A stretch of 64,000 nt of DNA from Acanthornis magna (lineage: Eukaryota; Chordata; Aves; Passeriformes; Acanthizidae), in NCBI GenBank assembly GCA_036785705.1, contig JAWUZG010000029.1:15453501-15517500 (forward strand), read 5' to 3'. Positions within the stretch are counted from its first letter, which is position 1. The number at the start of each line of letters is the position of its first letter. Shown here in pieces: positions 22,284-36,600 of this stretch. The position numbers and the translations under genes were made by a program. The notes below the pieces were generated by a model that was not told the origin of the DNA, did not search any database, and worked only from the letters and a program-made list of their open reading frames with translations.

Positions 22284-25200
22284 TTTTACTCCTGATACAG
22301 AAGAGTTTTGAATTTCAAACATGGCAGAAGGAACAAGCTCTTTTTTGGGGTACTTTTCTCCAGGTATGAAGAAGGAAATAAAAAGACTGCTTCATTATTA
22401 TATGGAGCTATACTGACAGTGAAAAGAAGCTGATTTTAAAATCATTGGGAATGAATTATTCTTTCATAATTTGACATCTTCAAAAATACACCTTGTGTTT
22501 GCTCCTAACAGAGCTAAGAATTCAAATCATTCCAGGGATCCTGAGCAATGCTCAGGCTGGAGTCCTGTACATGGGATTAATCAACTCTGAAATTTCATTA
22601 TTTCTTCTGAGAAATATGCTTACATAGTAATTTGTCGCTGCTTTTGGAACCTACTGGAAAATGTCAATTTGACAGAAAGAGCCATAAAGCAGGTCTCTTG
22701 GGTAAACAATGCAGTGATACCAAAATGTGCAGCACCAATCAGGGTTGAGATACAGACCACCACACCACACCTCGCAGTAGTGCATCGGGGTAGTGGCACC
22801 ACATACATGGAGTTTACAGGCAAACAAGCACAAAGTTCTCCCTTGCCTAGGGCTTTGTTTCAGTTCACTGAACAAAGCACTAAAAAGTAATTACAATCTT
22901 TCTCTTGGAAATTGTTTCAGACCCTCCTTGGAGGTTTCTGCTTCAAAGGCATTCCAAATTATAACAAAAGAAAGTGGGCTATTTGCCCAAAGTTTGAGAA
23001 AAATTACATTTAATAGCACAAATGTGGGTTTTTTGGGGTTTCTTCTCATATCAGGAAAGGGTAGGCAGCTTTGTTTGAAGTGTTATAGTCAAGAATTACC
23101 TTCTTCCTCCAGATTCCGAGTAAAAGACAGCTGGAATCTGTCCTGAACTAGCCTTATACATTACCATTAAGGCAGCTTCATCTCATACTCTTCATAATTT
23201 CTTAAACTGAAAAAGCAGAGAAGCAGCCCAAAATTTCACAGGCCACAGACCTATTCTTTCTTCTACTAACCCATGATGTCTGCCTCTCAGCTATGCCGCA
23301 AGGAACAGAGTCTAAAGCAAAGACAAAGCCTATGGAGCACTGTTTTTTCCACAGAATCTTAGAAGCCCATCAATACTTCTTCCATCAATAGAATTCTTTG
23401 TGGAAAGTATTGTCTGTGAAGTTCTACTTGAGGGAGGAGGGAGACGTGTCTTGTTAGTGACTTATGATTCACAGAATTAAAAGAAAGTCAAACCAAAAAT
23501 TCTAGAAAACAAACCAGCTGAAATATTACTGGCATCATATCTATTATCCCTTCTATTCAAGACAGTTAAATCAAACCACTAAAAAAAAGGTGTTGAAAAT
23601 ATTGATACCATGGGAAAACAGAGTTAAAGCCCTCAACTCAAAAAGAACATGTAATTTCTAGCTTCTCTAATTCTGTGTCTTGTGGTCATTAGCAGCGGTT
23701 TTAAGAAAAAGGTAATTTTGCAAGGTACAGAATCATAAAAATCAAAAATCATGTTATGAATTAAAAACAGAATATATGCATCTTAAAAAAAAAAAGAATA
23801 ATAAACATCAGTAAAATGAAGATGTAAAAAGGATCATAAAACTGAGACCTTACTTGACTAAGTTAAAAATTTTTATACTATGATTAAGTGCATCTGGTCT
23901 GTAGGAAATTTTATAGCACCGTCACAGGTTGTGCTGTCGTGATAACATGAACTATATGTAAGTTTCTGCCCCTTCTGAGCTTCCATACATATTTCAATTA
24001 CACACTGCAAGTATTTGTAGAGATATTGTAAGACTTTTGCAAAAATCTAAGTTACTTTTTGATTGTTTGAAAACTCTTTGCCCTCACAAGCATTCATGAC
24101 TTGAAAAAATAATTTCTACCGGATGCATTAAGAGACCTATGACAATCTCTTCCTCACATAAATTAATTCTGGTACAAAAAAATTCAAGCCCAGATCTTTT
24201 TGAATACTTGTCAGCCATCCATCTTGTCTAGTGACTACTTCACTCCTTTTCTCTAAAGCATTTGGTTTTGGTTTAGATTTTGATTGTTTTAGATCTTGTT
24301 TGTCTATATTACATATAATCTTCTCTTTCCATAAAAAATACTTAATTTTTCTTTAAAGGAGGCTGGTTACCATGGGTGATCAGGCTTTCAATTGTGTTGA
24401 AAATATTTCAACAACATAATTACTCCAAATTGAAGTCACTTCTGCCATTTATCTTAGCTTGATGCATTTTTCTAAGAAGAATGGCGTAATGTGGTTCTTT
24501 TCTTCTCTGACTGTGTAGCATTGCCATCCTGCTACACTGAAGTACCATTGATGAATTTCCTTCTGTGTTGTTGAGCAGCCTTAGCTGTAATGTTGTGCAC
24601 AGACAGAGCTCAAAAATGATCATAAAATTCTGTCAATGACTGCTTCCTGTACTCCAGAGGAGGTGGCATGAAAACATTTTGGGGAGATGAGAGGTGGAGA
24701 AGTGGCAGAGGCAGAACTTCTGGCACAAGTATTTCTAAATGCAAAAGTAGAGACTGGTACTTCTGGCCCCAGGCTGGCATCTCAGGAAGCAGAACAGGAG
24801 CAGTCCACTGTCACAACAAAAAGTCACAGTCCTGCCTAGTGCAAATGCAAGTTTGATAAAAAATAAAAAAGGCTGGGCTAATATAAATTGACTAAAGATT
24901 TTACAAAGGTCAGTTCTGAGTTATATTGAACCTTAATAGAAATGGAAGGTAGCTAACAGTCCAAAGGATTGGATTAACATTTTTCTACTCCATGCCACTG
25001 TGTTTAGCCAGAGTTGACTCACAACTGATTTTTATAGTTCTGTAACAAGTGACAATGATTAGACATATGCAAATAAGATTTGGTAAGACAAGCATTTTTT
25101 GGTTGCTCTGAAAACACTTAATGGAATAAACAATAGGGTCAATATATTCCATCTCAGGTTTACACATAACTTCTAATTGACAAGTACAAAAAGGAATCTA

Positions 25201-28200
25201 CATTTTTTGAAGCCATGCATTGAAAGCATTAGATTAACAGTTAAAGAGCACAGAACAATGATTTAAACGTTGACTGGGACTCTAAATTGTATTCCATGTT
25301 TTATTATATATTTGAAAAACTAATTTTAACTAAAGCCTAACTAATGCCAGAGGAGGAACGTTTATAAAATGCTATAATTGAATTATCACCAAGAAACTGG
25401 TGTTGTGAGGTGAGAAAAATCATTAGACAATATCAGTGTGCTATTAAATGTGTGAAATCTAAACCTTTTTGGAGTTCAGAGCATTTCATTTCAGCTACCT
25501 AGTAATTCACCTTTCAGCATTAGACACCGTTATTGAATGATGAAGACTGTAATAGATGTTGAAATGTACTGCAGTATTCTATCCAGGTTGCTGCACAAAG
25601 GCCTCTTTCAGACATTTGGACTATGTATGCTAACACTCTGCCATATCTTCCCAGAGCTTATTTAATAGTCTGGTGTTTAAACTATCACAGTGATTTATTC
25701 CAGTGCTAAAACTTATATTTCTTTGACAAAACACTACTGGTTTTCGCACATTTTTTGACTCCCTGTAACTGAGAATATTGGTGACACAAGTATAATATCA
25801 TACCTATCATTTTTTAACAAAAATGCCTCCAAATTTTTTATTTATCACCATGGCACTTGACATATTTTCCATCAATATCTTCCCTTCTTCAAAGTCCTTC
25901 AGAAATTACTATCTTCTCCTCTATTTTAAATTTTTTATGTTTCACTGCACTTGCAGATTTCAGTTACCATTCCTTCTTACAATACATTTTTATTGGCTAG
26001 ATACATTATTCCTTTACATGATTCCAACTCCTCTAGCCTGGACTGTAGAATTTCCCACTGCTCCTTCATTTCAAATAATATTCCAGGCTTTCCTCAGTTT
26101 GCTTACATACTTTTCATATAGTTTGCTAAGATATCTGCATTTTTAATTTGGTTTATTTTTTACTTTTCCCAAGTCTGCCCTGCAAGTTCAAAGCATGCCA
26201 CGTTACTTAGCAATACAAAATTCAATATAAAATTGAAAAGACTACCATGCATTTTACATCGCAGAGATAGTAGAGTTAAGAACAAGATTAACCTTTGGCA
26301 AGGTTTGGACATTTTTCAGCCTCTTGTCTCAGTCTCAATAAAATCAGCTATGGAAGGCTGAGTAATCCTGTATTCAAACTGAAAAGGATTTCAGTTTGGA
26401 AATTATCAGAAAGATTAATCCTGAAGACATAATACATTGTAACAGAGAAGAAAAGAAACTAGATCAAGGAAACTGAGGCTGATAATTTAACACTTCAGTT
26501 GCCTTTGAATTTGGGACACAATCTCTAATAAAATATTCTAATTCTCCTAAAGCATACAGTGAAACAGAGCAAAATTCTCCTTAAATTCCTTTAAAACCTC
26601 AGCAATTTACCCATATTATTGCTAAAGAGATGCACCCACCCACACTAAAACTAAAACTGATTGCAAAAGGAAAATGTGGCTTCTCAATATTCACCATAAC
26701 ACATAACTATGGACAGTAAATGTGCTCTGGGAGAGCAACCCAGAAAAGCAAAAAAAGCCATTCTTTTAAGAACCCAGATAACTATAAAAAGGGAAACCTT
26801 GGTCAGCTGGTAGCTGTTAGAGTTGCTGTTGATCATTGCACAGAGTTTAGAACCTGAAATCTGATTTCTCAGACATCTCTGTGATGCCTGATGGTTTCTT
26901 CTCAGAAGGACCATCTCTGGTCTGGTCAGGATTTGCAGAAAGCTGCTTCAGCTCTCAACTCATATCCCTACTTCGGTGTTTGCTATTTTGACAGTGAAAA
27001 ACCTCAACATCATTTGGGTGTGTTTTCTCAACTTATGCTGAGGAGCTGATACAGTAATAAAACCACTAAAAGTAGAGTTTCCCTACATGGCAAATTAGAC
27101 AAAAAAAGAAGTAGACAATGTTTTTAATTTTAAATTCCATCTTAAACATCACAAGCATTTCTTTGAACTTTGCCTATGTAAATTTCTTGTATAGAAAATG
27201 GAACTAATCTTTTTCAATTTGTCTTTCTCCATTTGGTCAATTTATTAGCATTTTATGTATTTCTATTTTGTGATTTTTAAAAAAAATTTAATAGCTTATT
27301 CTATTTCAGTTCTCCTGTGTTTGCTATAAATTTTTATTTTAAATTGCCATTTTCCCTTCAGTATGAGATAATTTAAATTCATTTTAGGATGATGCTGGGA
27401 TCGTTTTTTCCACATTACTTCATATATTGTAAATAAGAAGAAAATGCTTCTTTACTGCAGGCAATGTGTAAAGTCTCTCTGTTTGCATTTTGAATATTAG
27501 CTCATTGTCAAACACCAGAATAAAAAAAAAAAAGGTCTACTGAGAAAACCAGAGATATATTAATATTACACCAACTAAAAAGTACCATAAAATTTCATCA
27601 GTCTTGAAATGCTATGTATTTGGCCCAATTAAAACATTCACCAAGTTCATCCGAAAAATAAGTCATAAGTGGATTGCAGGATGCAACACTGGAGAACTCT
27701 GAAAATGGTATATGATGTATGAAAACTTCCTGTTAAAACCTCAGCTCATTTTTTTTTTGTAGGTGGAACAATTATGTTTTTGAAAAGGACAATCAAAATT
27801 CTGTATTTAACTCCTGTCTTTATCTGTTACCTCTAGATAGCTATGAGTAAGACAAAAACCAGCTTAAGCATCAGTCCTTCCATTCCTTTTTTGTTGTCTT
27901 TGGTCAGTAGAACAAATATTTCTGTACAGAACCTGGTGGAACATGGTCAACAGGAGGGACTCAACACACTGGTTGAAATTTAAAGTCAGAAAATTTGAAC
28001 ATACATATAAGAAAAATAAGTCCACTTCAGAGGCAAGAAGCAGCCCAGGCAGACTCTGACACTTTCAGTGTAGCATGACCCAACCATTCAGAATCATTTT
28101 AGAAGGAAAAATAAACTATTAATGCTTGCCTAAACTCCACACTAGGAGAAAGTGTATGTGCAAGAGAGTACCCAAAGGAGAAATTAATAAAACTGGAAGT

Positions 28201-28997
28201 GCTTGCACTTGTTTTAATAAAACACTTTTAGCATTCTTATATCAATTCTCTTCCCTTTTCTGGGTTAGCTTACAGATATTGTTTATACTTACCAAAATCC
28301 TGCTGTGTTCTCTTCATTTTTCAGAGCAGATCTATGAATAGCAAAGGACACAGCTACAACCACACTTTCAAAATCAATATTCCAACTGGTTTCCATGTAG
28401 ATGGGACACTGATGCAGTTGTCTCATCAGACACTGAATTTTCCCTTCATGGTGGATGGTCACTTAGGGAAAACTGTTAATTCCAAATACTTTCCAGCCTG
28501 GACAGCACACTCACTTCCTTTGTACATACACTGTAGGTGCTGTGTTGCTCCTCTTTCTCGCAAGAGAAACATGACCCTTAAGAAATTCCTGGCTTTAGCA
28601 AGCAGAGCTCTCCTCCATTCTTCCTTTCACACTGAATCATTCAGTTGGGCATCTGCACCTTGGTGAGCTTCCCTTTTGTGGCACCAGAAAGACAACAAGT
28701 CTCGGATACAGCAGTTAATTCTGCTTGATGTTCACTGAATATTGACACTTGTTTTTCTGTAGACACAGATTCCAGGAAGAGCTTAGTTTTGTATGGCAGC
28801 AAAGAAACTGAAATAAATAGGTAACAGTTTCACAGGCAATTTCCATAAAATCTGATTATAGCTATAAGTGAATAAAACTTACATATGTCATGAAAAGGGA
28901 CCAAAAATCAATCTAACAAGCAGTCCAACAGCAGCAACCACAATGCAGTGAGGGAAGAATGAGTTGTACAGCATGGGTTTACAATATGGCCATGCAT

Positions 28998-29013
28998 ACG
29001 TGTCCATACACGT
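28998..29013. repeat. Short inverted repeat around CACGTG
   Basis: ACGTGT, spacer CCAT, then ACACGT, with an overlapping CACGTG E-box (29009-29014). Two ACGTG cores facing each other would suit bHLH or bZIP dimers, but a match of this size also occurs by chance in 64 kb. Confidence 0.6.
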
Positions 29014-29141
29014 GTTACTATCAAAAATATTTGACCAGGTTTTTTGGATATTGAAGAACAAAGCATTCAGGTGCATATGAAGATATCTATGTGGTGCACA
29101 CAGCTATGTTGACTACACCTACATACATATTGCATGTGTAC

Positions 29142-29262
29142 AGTCATAGAAAAATATAGGTGGAAAGGGCCTGTCTGAGGTCCGGGGCTCTTCAAAAACT
29201 GCTCAAAGTGCAGTTAATCTCAAAGTCAGAGTAGGTTGCTCAAGGCCTTGTCTAGTAGTGAT
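29142..29262 (-). mobile_element. CR1 LINE, 3'-end fragment, minus strand
   Basis: In the plus orientation it begins 'tcatagaaaaatataggtgg', which matches the reverse complement of the CR1 tail (normally 'tcatagaatggtttgggttgg'). It continues with 'aaagggcctgtctgaggtc' and 'gtaggttgctcaaggccttg', corresponding to the 'aggttgctcagggccttgtcc' block of the CR1 3' region. The copy is clearly diverged and only about 120 bp long. The inner (5') end is hard to place. Confidence 0.75.
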
Positions 29263-32200
29263 ACATACAATAAAGCTAATTTGCAAAGCTCATAGCCAAA
29301 CACTCACTGAAGTATGTTATTTTCTTTCAGCAGTTGATTTTTTTCCTTCATATTAGAGGGAAATAAAATGTATCTGATTCCCTTCAATAGGATACTGATG
29401 ACTTCTATAGAGGGTAAATGAGCAAATTCTGCATCAGAAACCTCAGGCAGTAGAGTTTGTTATCTAGATCATTAACATGAGAAACAGAAATATATATTTA
29501 TTCTAGTGTGGTTTCTGTTTCTGGCTGCTCTTAGTTCCACAGGTACTGAATAAACCTCATAGCTGGATGAGGAAGGACTGCAGTGAAAGTGATGGAAAAG
29601 ATGTCAATATTCAAGGGTGGAAAAGGTATGAAGAGAGAAAACCTATTTCTTCACACCTTAAAAAAGTTCTTTGAATTTTGACACATATCTGTCTGCTGAT
29701 AAGAGGCATGACTTTATTTTGTTTTCGTACCAGGTACATTGGCACTCTATTTTCTCTGATCCTCTAGTCAGAAATCTTTCTAGTTTTAAGGAAAAAAGAA
29801 ATAAGCCCTCTATGACTGAACAGCCTATTTAGTATTTAGCTACAAAAGTGTGAGTGCGTATTAAGGAGCTTACAATTCTAAGAGCTCATTCATTTAAAAA
29901 TTGGGGTACCTTTGGAAGTGACATTGAAGAAGTTAATAAAACAAGCAAAAAAGTAATGTCAACGACCATGAAAAATTATACCAGAAATGCAGATGGAATA
30001 TACAGTGTCTGCAGTCCTGTTGAGATGATGTTGTTTTCTTTGTGTTTTTAAAATTTGGTTGGTTGTTGTGTTTTTTTCATTTGGGAAAAAAATTAAGAAG
30101 AAACTTTGGCTGAAAATGGTCTCACTCCTGCACTGGTTTAGTACAAGCATTTTAAGAAAAGATCCCACAGGTTTTTAGGTGGACTATATTATTTCTCAGA
30201 AACATTCCTCTTCCTTCTTAAGTCAGTTTTCTCTTGAAAATCATCCACTTAGAGAAATTAGAACAGTTTTACAGTATAGAGATTGTACTGTAGCATTTTT
30301 GGAATACATTATTTCACTTCCCATGGCATTTTCTCTTTTTCATACTCTAGGCATCTATTCGGAAATTTTAGAGGGAATGAATATTTCTTGCTTACTTCAG
30401 ATCATTTTCTGCAGACTTTGCATACTCCACTCCAGACAATGGAAAGAGCCATGGTAGAACCATCCTACATGGAGATACTGCTAGCTGTAGACAAAAACTG
30501 TAGACTCTTAAGATGCTAAGATGCTTTCCCCAGGAATTATACAGCTTTTTTTTTTTTTTTTTACTAATCATATTCTAAAATTCAGAAGATTAAAGCTAAA
30601 AAATTCTAAAAGCCTGAGAGGCCCTTGGTACAGGGATGTTTTAATGACTTTATAGCCTGTTCCTAAGCAAGGAATTACTTTTTGTCACTACAAATCTCTC
30701 ACAATCACTTGATGCTTTTGGCACCTGAACTGTAAAATCTGCTGCTGGCCATCCAGATAGAGCACTTTTGGAAGTTCGAGCCTATCTGGGCACAAGTTTT
30801 ATGCTTGGGTTTACCACTGACAAGATCCTGATAATAATCAAATGACAAAACATTTATTTCAACAGTTTTCACTGTGATAGCTCACCACAAATTTGCCATC
30901 TCAATAAAAGCCAGAACACTCCCAAAAAAAACTGTAGTAATAAAAATTCAGCAGACATTCTGACTTCAGCTCTTCCAAGTTTTATATGAATGATTGTGAA
31001 AACTTTCTTCTAAGGCAACTTACTCATTTCAAATGCCAAAAGGAGTATAAATTATACAGAGGATATTAATAATATTTACATTTGGCTCTTCTAAAAGGAA
31101 GCCAAAGAAAGAAAACATCTTGTTCTAATAACATAGATACAATCATCACCAGTCTGTACAAATATTGGAAACATCAAGCTTTAGTCCTCTTTGTTGATTA
31201 AAAATCAAACAAATAACCAGTTATATTATCTGTCAGATCATGTTATTAAATAGTAATGTATGAACTGAAACAAGACAGACTTTATTCTTCATTATAAAGT
31301 AGTAGTTTCTTTATTGAATAAAGAATAGTGATGAGAAAGAAGCAGTCACACATGTCAAAAAGACAGAGCTAGAAATCTGTCTGAAATAAGGCAAAATGGC
31401 CTTGATTATGGCAGTTATTGTCACAGTGAGTGAGAGTGTCCATTTTAATTGCATTTTTGGCTGGATTTTAAAATATTATGGTATTTCAGAAGTGATTGAT
31501 GTCAGTTGAAGAACAAGAAAACACACTGTTTTACTTCAACTTGTGAATCTGATGGTTCAATGGCCATGTGTCCCTTGAATCCTCATAGAGAAGAATTCAA
31601 TTTCCCATTTGTGACTGGGAAAAGTATTTGCTTTCAGAAAAGTTCTATTGCAACAGTGAAATGATTGACATGAATTCCTGATGAGGCAGTGCATTACATA
31701 CACTATTCCCATAAACACTATGAAGTGCTATGCTTGCCTTTAAAATGTATTAGCAATAACTAATATTTGTTTTACTGACAAGAAATGAACTTAACACTTT
31801 TTTAATTAAAAACTGAATGAGAGTTTGTGATTTTAAACAAACCATCTACTGGGTATCTACTTTTCTATAAGAAAAACAAAGTATCTAACTTAATACAGAA
31901 AAATTAAAAGTAATTCATGCAGAAGTACTGCAAATTCCATTTTCCATTATTACAAAAGTATGAAACACCTTGATACATTATTACTGTGTCTAGGTACCCT
32001 TCAGAATGAAGTATTTTCTGGTGTCCCTTTATACACAAAAGGCTTGACTATTAGACCTGCTGCTGTTGGGTGCCTGACTTACAAAGGCACTTCCAAAGTT
32101 TTACTCTCCAACAGTTTAATACAGATGTTCTAGTTTATGAATGGCAATTTCTGTAAAGATGAGCTATTGAAAGAAATATCTTCATGCCAGCCTTCACAGT

Positions 32201-33069
32201 GAAAGAAAAGTCTCAGGCAGGTGTGAATATGTGGAATGAAAACCTGGCTGTATATTGTAGCAGCACAGGCAAGGTTTTGGCTTCCATGATTGTGGGACCC
32301 CCTTTGAGGAATGAGTACTTCGGTAAAATGAGGCAAGAATGTTTTTGCAGACAGGCTTGTTAAACCTGAGAGAAGAACTTTAACTCAGGTATATTTAGGT
32401 AGTGTTGTCATAATCCAAAGAGAAGGCAAAAAAGTATAGGGGAGTAAAAAAAGCATTAGGGCATCAGAGGAAAAGGGGACTCACATCTTTTCATGCTTCC
32501 TCTTCTCTACCCTTGAGAAGACAAGACCGCAGGTGATGGAAAAGCCCACACTTTAGGAAACACACAGAAGCTGCAGAGCTTAAACCTCATTAACTTTACA
32601 GAGATGTAATTTGGTAGGTCCCAGCAGAGCACTCCAATGAACTGATGTATGTTTTTTTCAGGAGAGGCGGGCTGGACAGGGGAGGAGGAAGGGTTTTGCT
32701 GTACATAAGGGAATGGCTGGAGTTTGCAGAGCTATCACCATTGAGAAAGTGGTGACAAATCAGCAGAAAATTTACACTTAAGTTTAGAGAAGAGACCATC
32801 ATAGGCAACACAGGCTTTTCCTGCAAAGGAGAAAATAAAGAGGTAAAGGAAGACTGTAGAGAGTTGAAAGAAGACTTGTAATCATAAACTGGCTCTCACA
32901 AGGATCTACATCTGAATGTCTGCTGTGAAGGCAAGAGAGCTGGGCACAAACAATCCAGGAGATTTCTAGCATGTGTTTAAGATAATTTATTGTTGCAGGT
33001 GATTGATCAGACATTCAGTGAAATACTTTTTGAAACTATTGTTCACGATCAGTATATAAATCATGAAAA
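29263..33069. other. Unique AT-rich noncoding DNA
   Basis: Only the 17-T run at 30546 stands out. The stretch just before 33070 may hold more of the CR1 endonuclease, but I could not match it. Confidence 0.6.
30546..30562 (+). repeat. 17-nt T homopolymer
   Basis: Uninterrupted T run between 'acagc' and 'actaatcat'. No associated retrocopy recognised. Confidence 0.93.
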
Positions 33070-33680
33070 CTATGAAAGTTAAGGACAGCCTTGGCTGATA
33101 AAATCATGAGACTGTACAGTTTAAAATCAAGAGAAGTCAGGCAAACAGAAGAATCCCAAATTTGTACTTGAGGAGAGCAGATTTCTGCCTTTTCAGAGAC
33201 CTATTTGATAACACTTGATGGGATTGCCCCAGTGGGCAAAGGACACCAGAAGAAATAGCTGATGTTCAAGGACAACCTCCTCAGAGCACAAGAATGGTTT
33301 GATCTAATGTTCTGTAAAAACCAAAAGTGTTAAAGAGCCAGCATGGTTCAACAGGGAACACCTAACAGGTCAAATACAAGAAAGAAGTACACAGACTAAG
33401 TTGGGACAAGTAACCCAGAAAGAAGATAGAGTGCTTGTAGAGATTGTGGTGGAAACATCCAAAGCTCATATGTTGCTCAAACTAGCAAAGGATATGAAGA
33501 GTATCAGGAAGGGTTTCTGGAGGTACATTGGAAACAGAAGGCTGAGGAAGGTGTGGGTCTGCTGCTCAATGGGGCGACAAAGTGACATGAAAAACTCTGA
33601 GGTGTACTCCCACAGGATCTGTAAAAATGTCTGAGGAACTGTGAGGGTTAAGGGCAGACCTTCAAAGTGTAACCAGTGGC
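33070..33680 (+). mobile_element. CR1 LINE, endonuclease C-terminus and linker
   Basis: On the plus strand the piece starts at about 33080 with KVKDSLG, followed by NHETVQFKIK (the SDHExVxFKI end of the CR1 endonuclease; the catalytic Ser-Asp pair is lost to stop codons and Asn). LRRADFCLFRDLFDNT follows, the linker normally read as LDFRRADFGLFRDLL. At 33439-33520, in another frame, AHMLLKLAKDMKSIRKGFWR corresponds to the CR1 block normally read as AxxELNLARDVKxNKKGFxRYI. The reverse transcriptase, 3' UTR and tail are all absent. The fragment therefore lacks both ends of a complete CR1, as if a longer copy was cut by later deletion or the 3' part decayed beyond recognition. Many stops make it non-functional. 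Confidence 0.85.
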
Positions 33681-36600
33681 TTAAAACCACTTCAACTATG
33701 ATACAGTCTAATTTTTTCTCTAGCTTTTATAATCTTATTTGTATCACATGCTTTTATATTTAGGATGATTAAATTATCCAAAAGACCCCTGAGACAAAAG
33801 ATACCTAGTTTTGACACAGTCATTCTGAGACCCTGGCCAAGGTATTAAAAGTTTCCGGTACTTCCCCTTTCTGAACAAAAATTCCCTTCCAAACTTTGTC
33901 CAATGTACCTCTCTATATTGTTGAACCTATCTATGTTTTGGAAAGGAATTATCCATTTATTTTTTCACCAACAATGAATTTAAGACCACTAATGTCTTTG
34001 GCATTTCTAAGCATCATTTAAAACTATTAAATAATGATCAGATATAAAGCTTTGCAGATTATAAAAGGTTTGGTCTTGAAAATTACTTTAAATTATATCA
34101 GTTAAATTTTTGTTTTTATGCTTCATATATCACATATCCTCTGAACTCACTTTGCTACTTATGCTTAATTTAATTTTTAATTGCTACCCTTTTTCGTAGC
34201 TGGCAAGGTAAGAGGTCAGTTCATTTTTCCTTTGTTGAGAAAGCAGAAAATGTTTTCACATTTGAAGGCTGGATTGTGCCTTTCCTTCCTTATCTCCACC
34301 TCTCCGGAAGGTGACTGACTATCCCTTCTGTAACTCACACATCATTGTGCAACTATTGATTTCAAGGATTCTCTAAAAGCAGTTGCTTCTAATTGAAGCA
34401 CAGCAAGCTATATCTTCATCGGCTGTATTAAGTTGAAGCACCTTTTATACCCTGTGAGTAGTAAATTTTCCTCAAGAACCTTTTGGTAATATACCAAGTT
34501 CTTCTTTATTATGCTAGGTTTGGCTAGCTGTTTCATCTTGAGCATTTTAAACTTCTTTAGGGCTATATCTACACTCAAAAGTTCCTCTGCTACTCTACCA
34601 ATCTACATAACACAGTGCAACTTTCCAAGTGTGTATGCCACCAGGTACAGCTATCAGCATCTGTAAGGAAGTAACTCAGATAAAAGACAGAATATAAACC
34701 ACATCAAACTAAGGCACCTTTAAACTAGTTTTCCTGCACCCACACTAGAGTTTCTTTGGGTGCAATTAATACAGTCCCAAAAACCAGAATAGATACTACC
34801 TGCAAACAGTAATTACCTTTTTCCTGTAATTTTAGAGGTCCTTTTTGTTTTCATACTTTTCCATTTTTTCCATATATTTTCCCTACTTCATGGTGTTTCA
34901 CTTGTGGGCTGTTAAGTCTCACTGGAAGTTAATCCTTTATATTCAACTTGGTCAAACAGTATCACGAGACACAGAGGGGGTATGAGGCATACTGCTGTGA
35001 ACAACTTGAACAATGCCTTTTACTATGTACCAGCCTTGTTTTACCGCAGATCAGCTTACCCATGGTAGTAAGCAATTGCTTAAATTGGAGTCATTCACCT
35101 CTGCTTTGAAGAAACAAATTGCAGATTAGCTTAAATCATTACAAACAGAGTGATACAGTCATCTGAAGAGGGTAACAGAGTTTTAAGCTCTCTGAACTCA
35201 CTCTGTGATAGCACAAAAGACTGTGTTTATAACTGGGTTGTTTTTCATCAATCTACTCACCTGCCCTACTCTGTAATGATGAACTTTCACTTCATTTACT
35301 CTGTTTGGACTTTGGTAAATTTTGTAGCATGAGTTATTAGATCAGTTCTGCATGCCATTCTCTCTCACTTGCATCATAACCCATATACATTTTGTGTGTT
35401 GGATATTTAGATCTAGTATTTGGTTTTAGCTCTACTGCTTATATAAGGTTATATAAGAGATTTCTCTCCCTGTGAATGCACTTAATTCTGAATCACAAAC
35501 ACACCATTTCTTATTTAAAAACTGTTACTGGGCACATCAGTTTATTGTGTTGCTGCCCAGACTCTAAGTCCCCTTGAAATCTGTGGAAAAAATACTCGTT
35601 TTCTGATCATGTTTCTATCATCTACTAGGCAATTAAAAAACTGAAAACGCTTTATTCAGAGTCTGTTTATATTTTTGAAGCCTTTATGAATACTATAATC
35701 CCCTAAGGGAGTTTCTTTTTCAGAAACAGTGTATTGCCTCCCCAGGAATATTTTCCTACTTCCAATGAATTTATAGAATTCATCTCTAAATTCACTTGTC
35801 TTGGACTTTCCCTTTTATTCGCATCATTCTCTCAGAGAATTGCCACTACCTGATACTGCTTCTGTTTTGCACCTCTCCTTCCTAGGAATGGCTGAAATGG
35901 AATATTTGTCTCATTGACAAAAATGTTCTTGAATAAATAGTTCTCTCCTTCTTTTGTCCATTTTTGCTTTACTGCTTTGCTTCTTGTTGTCCTGTTAAAG
36001 TCACCATTTTGGTAACGCATTTTTAAACATTCTAATAAATACCATGATTTTTGAAAAATTATAAGAGAAATATTTCCTTTTGTTGTGGAAAATAAATGCT
36101 AAATCACATTTATTTTTTAATATAAATTCTGTAGTCATTTAACTGTTTACTGATACTTTCATATTTGAAAAGATAGTGTCTCCAAAATTTTTTGATCATT
36201 TAACCCTATCAGTAAAAAAATTTTTTATATATTTATTCATAAACCATGCACAAACATTATTGTACTTATATATTATGCACATTAAAATCATAAAAAATTA
36301 AAAAGCGTGAGCTAAAGACAAAATAAATAATACATAGATTTTTAGAAATATAATAAAATATATTTTCAAAACACTTTCTCCCCACATCCCAGTAGACTGT
36401 CTTGCACAGTCCCTGAAATGCACACACCCCGCTTTGGAAATCACTGTTCTAAGAAGCCATTTCACTCTGTGCCTGATTATCAATACTGAAACAGATTTAT
36501 GCAGAGCCTTGGAAGTTGCCTTGCTTGTTAAACTTTCTTTTCCTGCCTTTGCACACAACATCCAAGAGGGCTCTCTAGAATGCTAAAGGCTGCCTGTGGG

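Larger units (their letters stand above)
14611..29141. other. Long unique AT-rich noncoding region
   Basis: About 14.5 kb with no exon, RNA gene or identifiable transposon. Items listed separately: possible conserved element (16830-17075), AGCTAYTAAA repeats (18114-18191), hairpin (20303-20328), G/T tract (22050-22130), short duplication (22239-22283) and CACGTG inverted repeat (28998-29013). A C/T-rich stretch at 19915-20050 (repeated 'tctgtctgtctc', 'cctgcctgtc' words) is mildly repetitive. All open frames are at most 117 codons and unlike known proteins. Confidence 0.6.

Noticed and set aside
33401..33634. 77-codon plus-strand frame as a possible gene
   Set aside because: Corresponds to the CR1 ORF2 linker region (ARDxKxNKKGFxRYI block).
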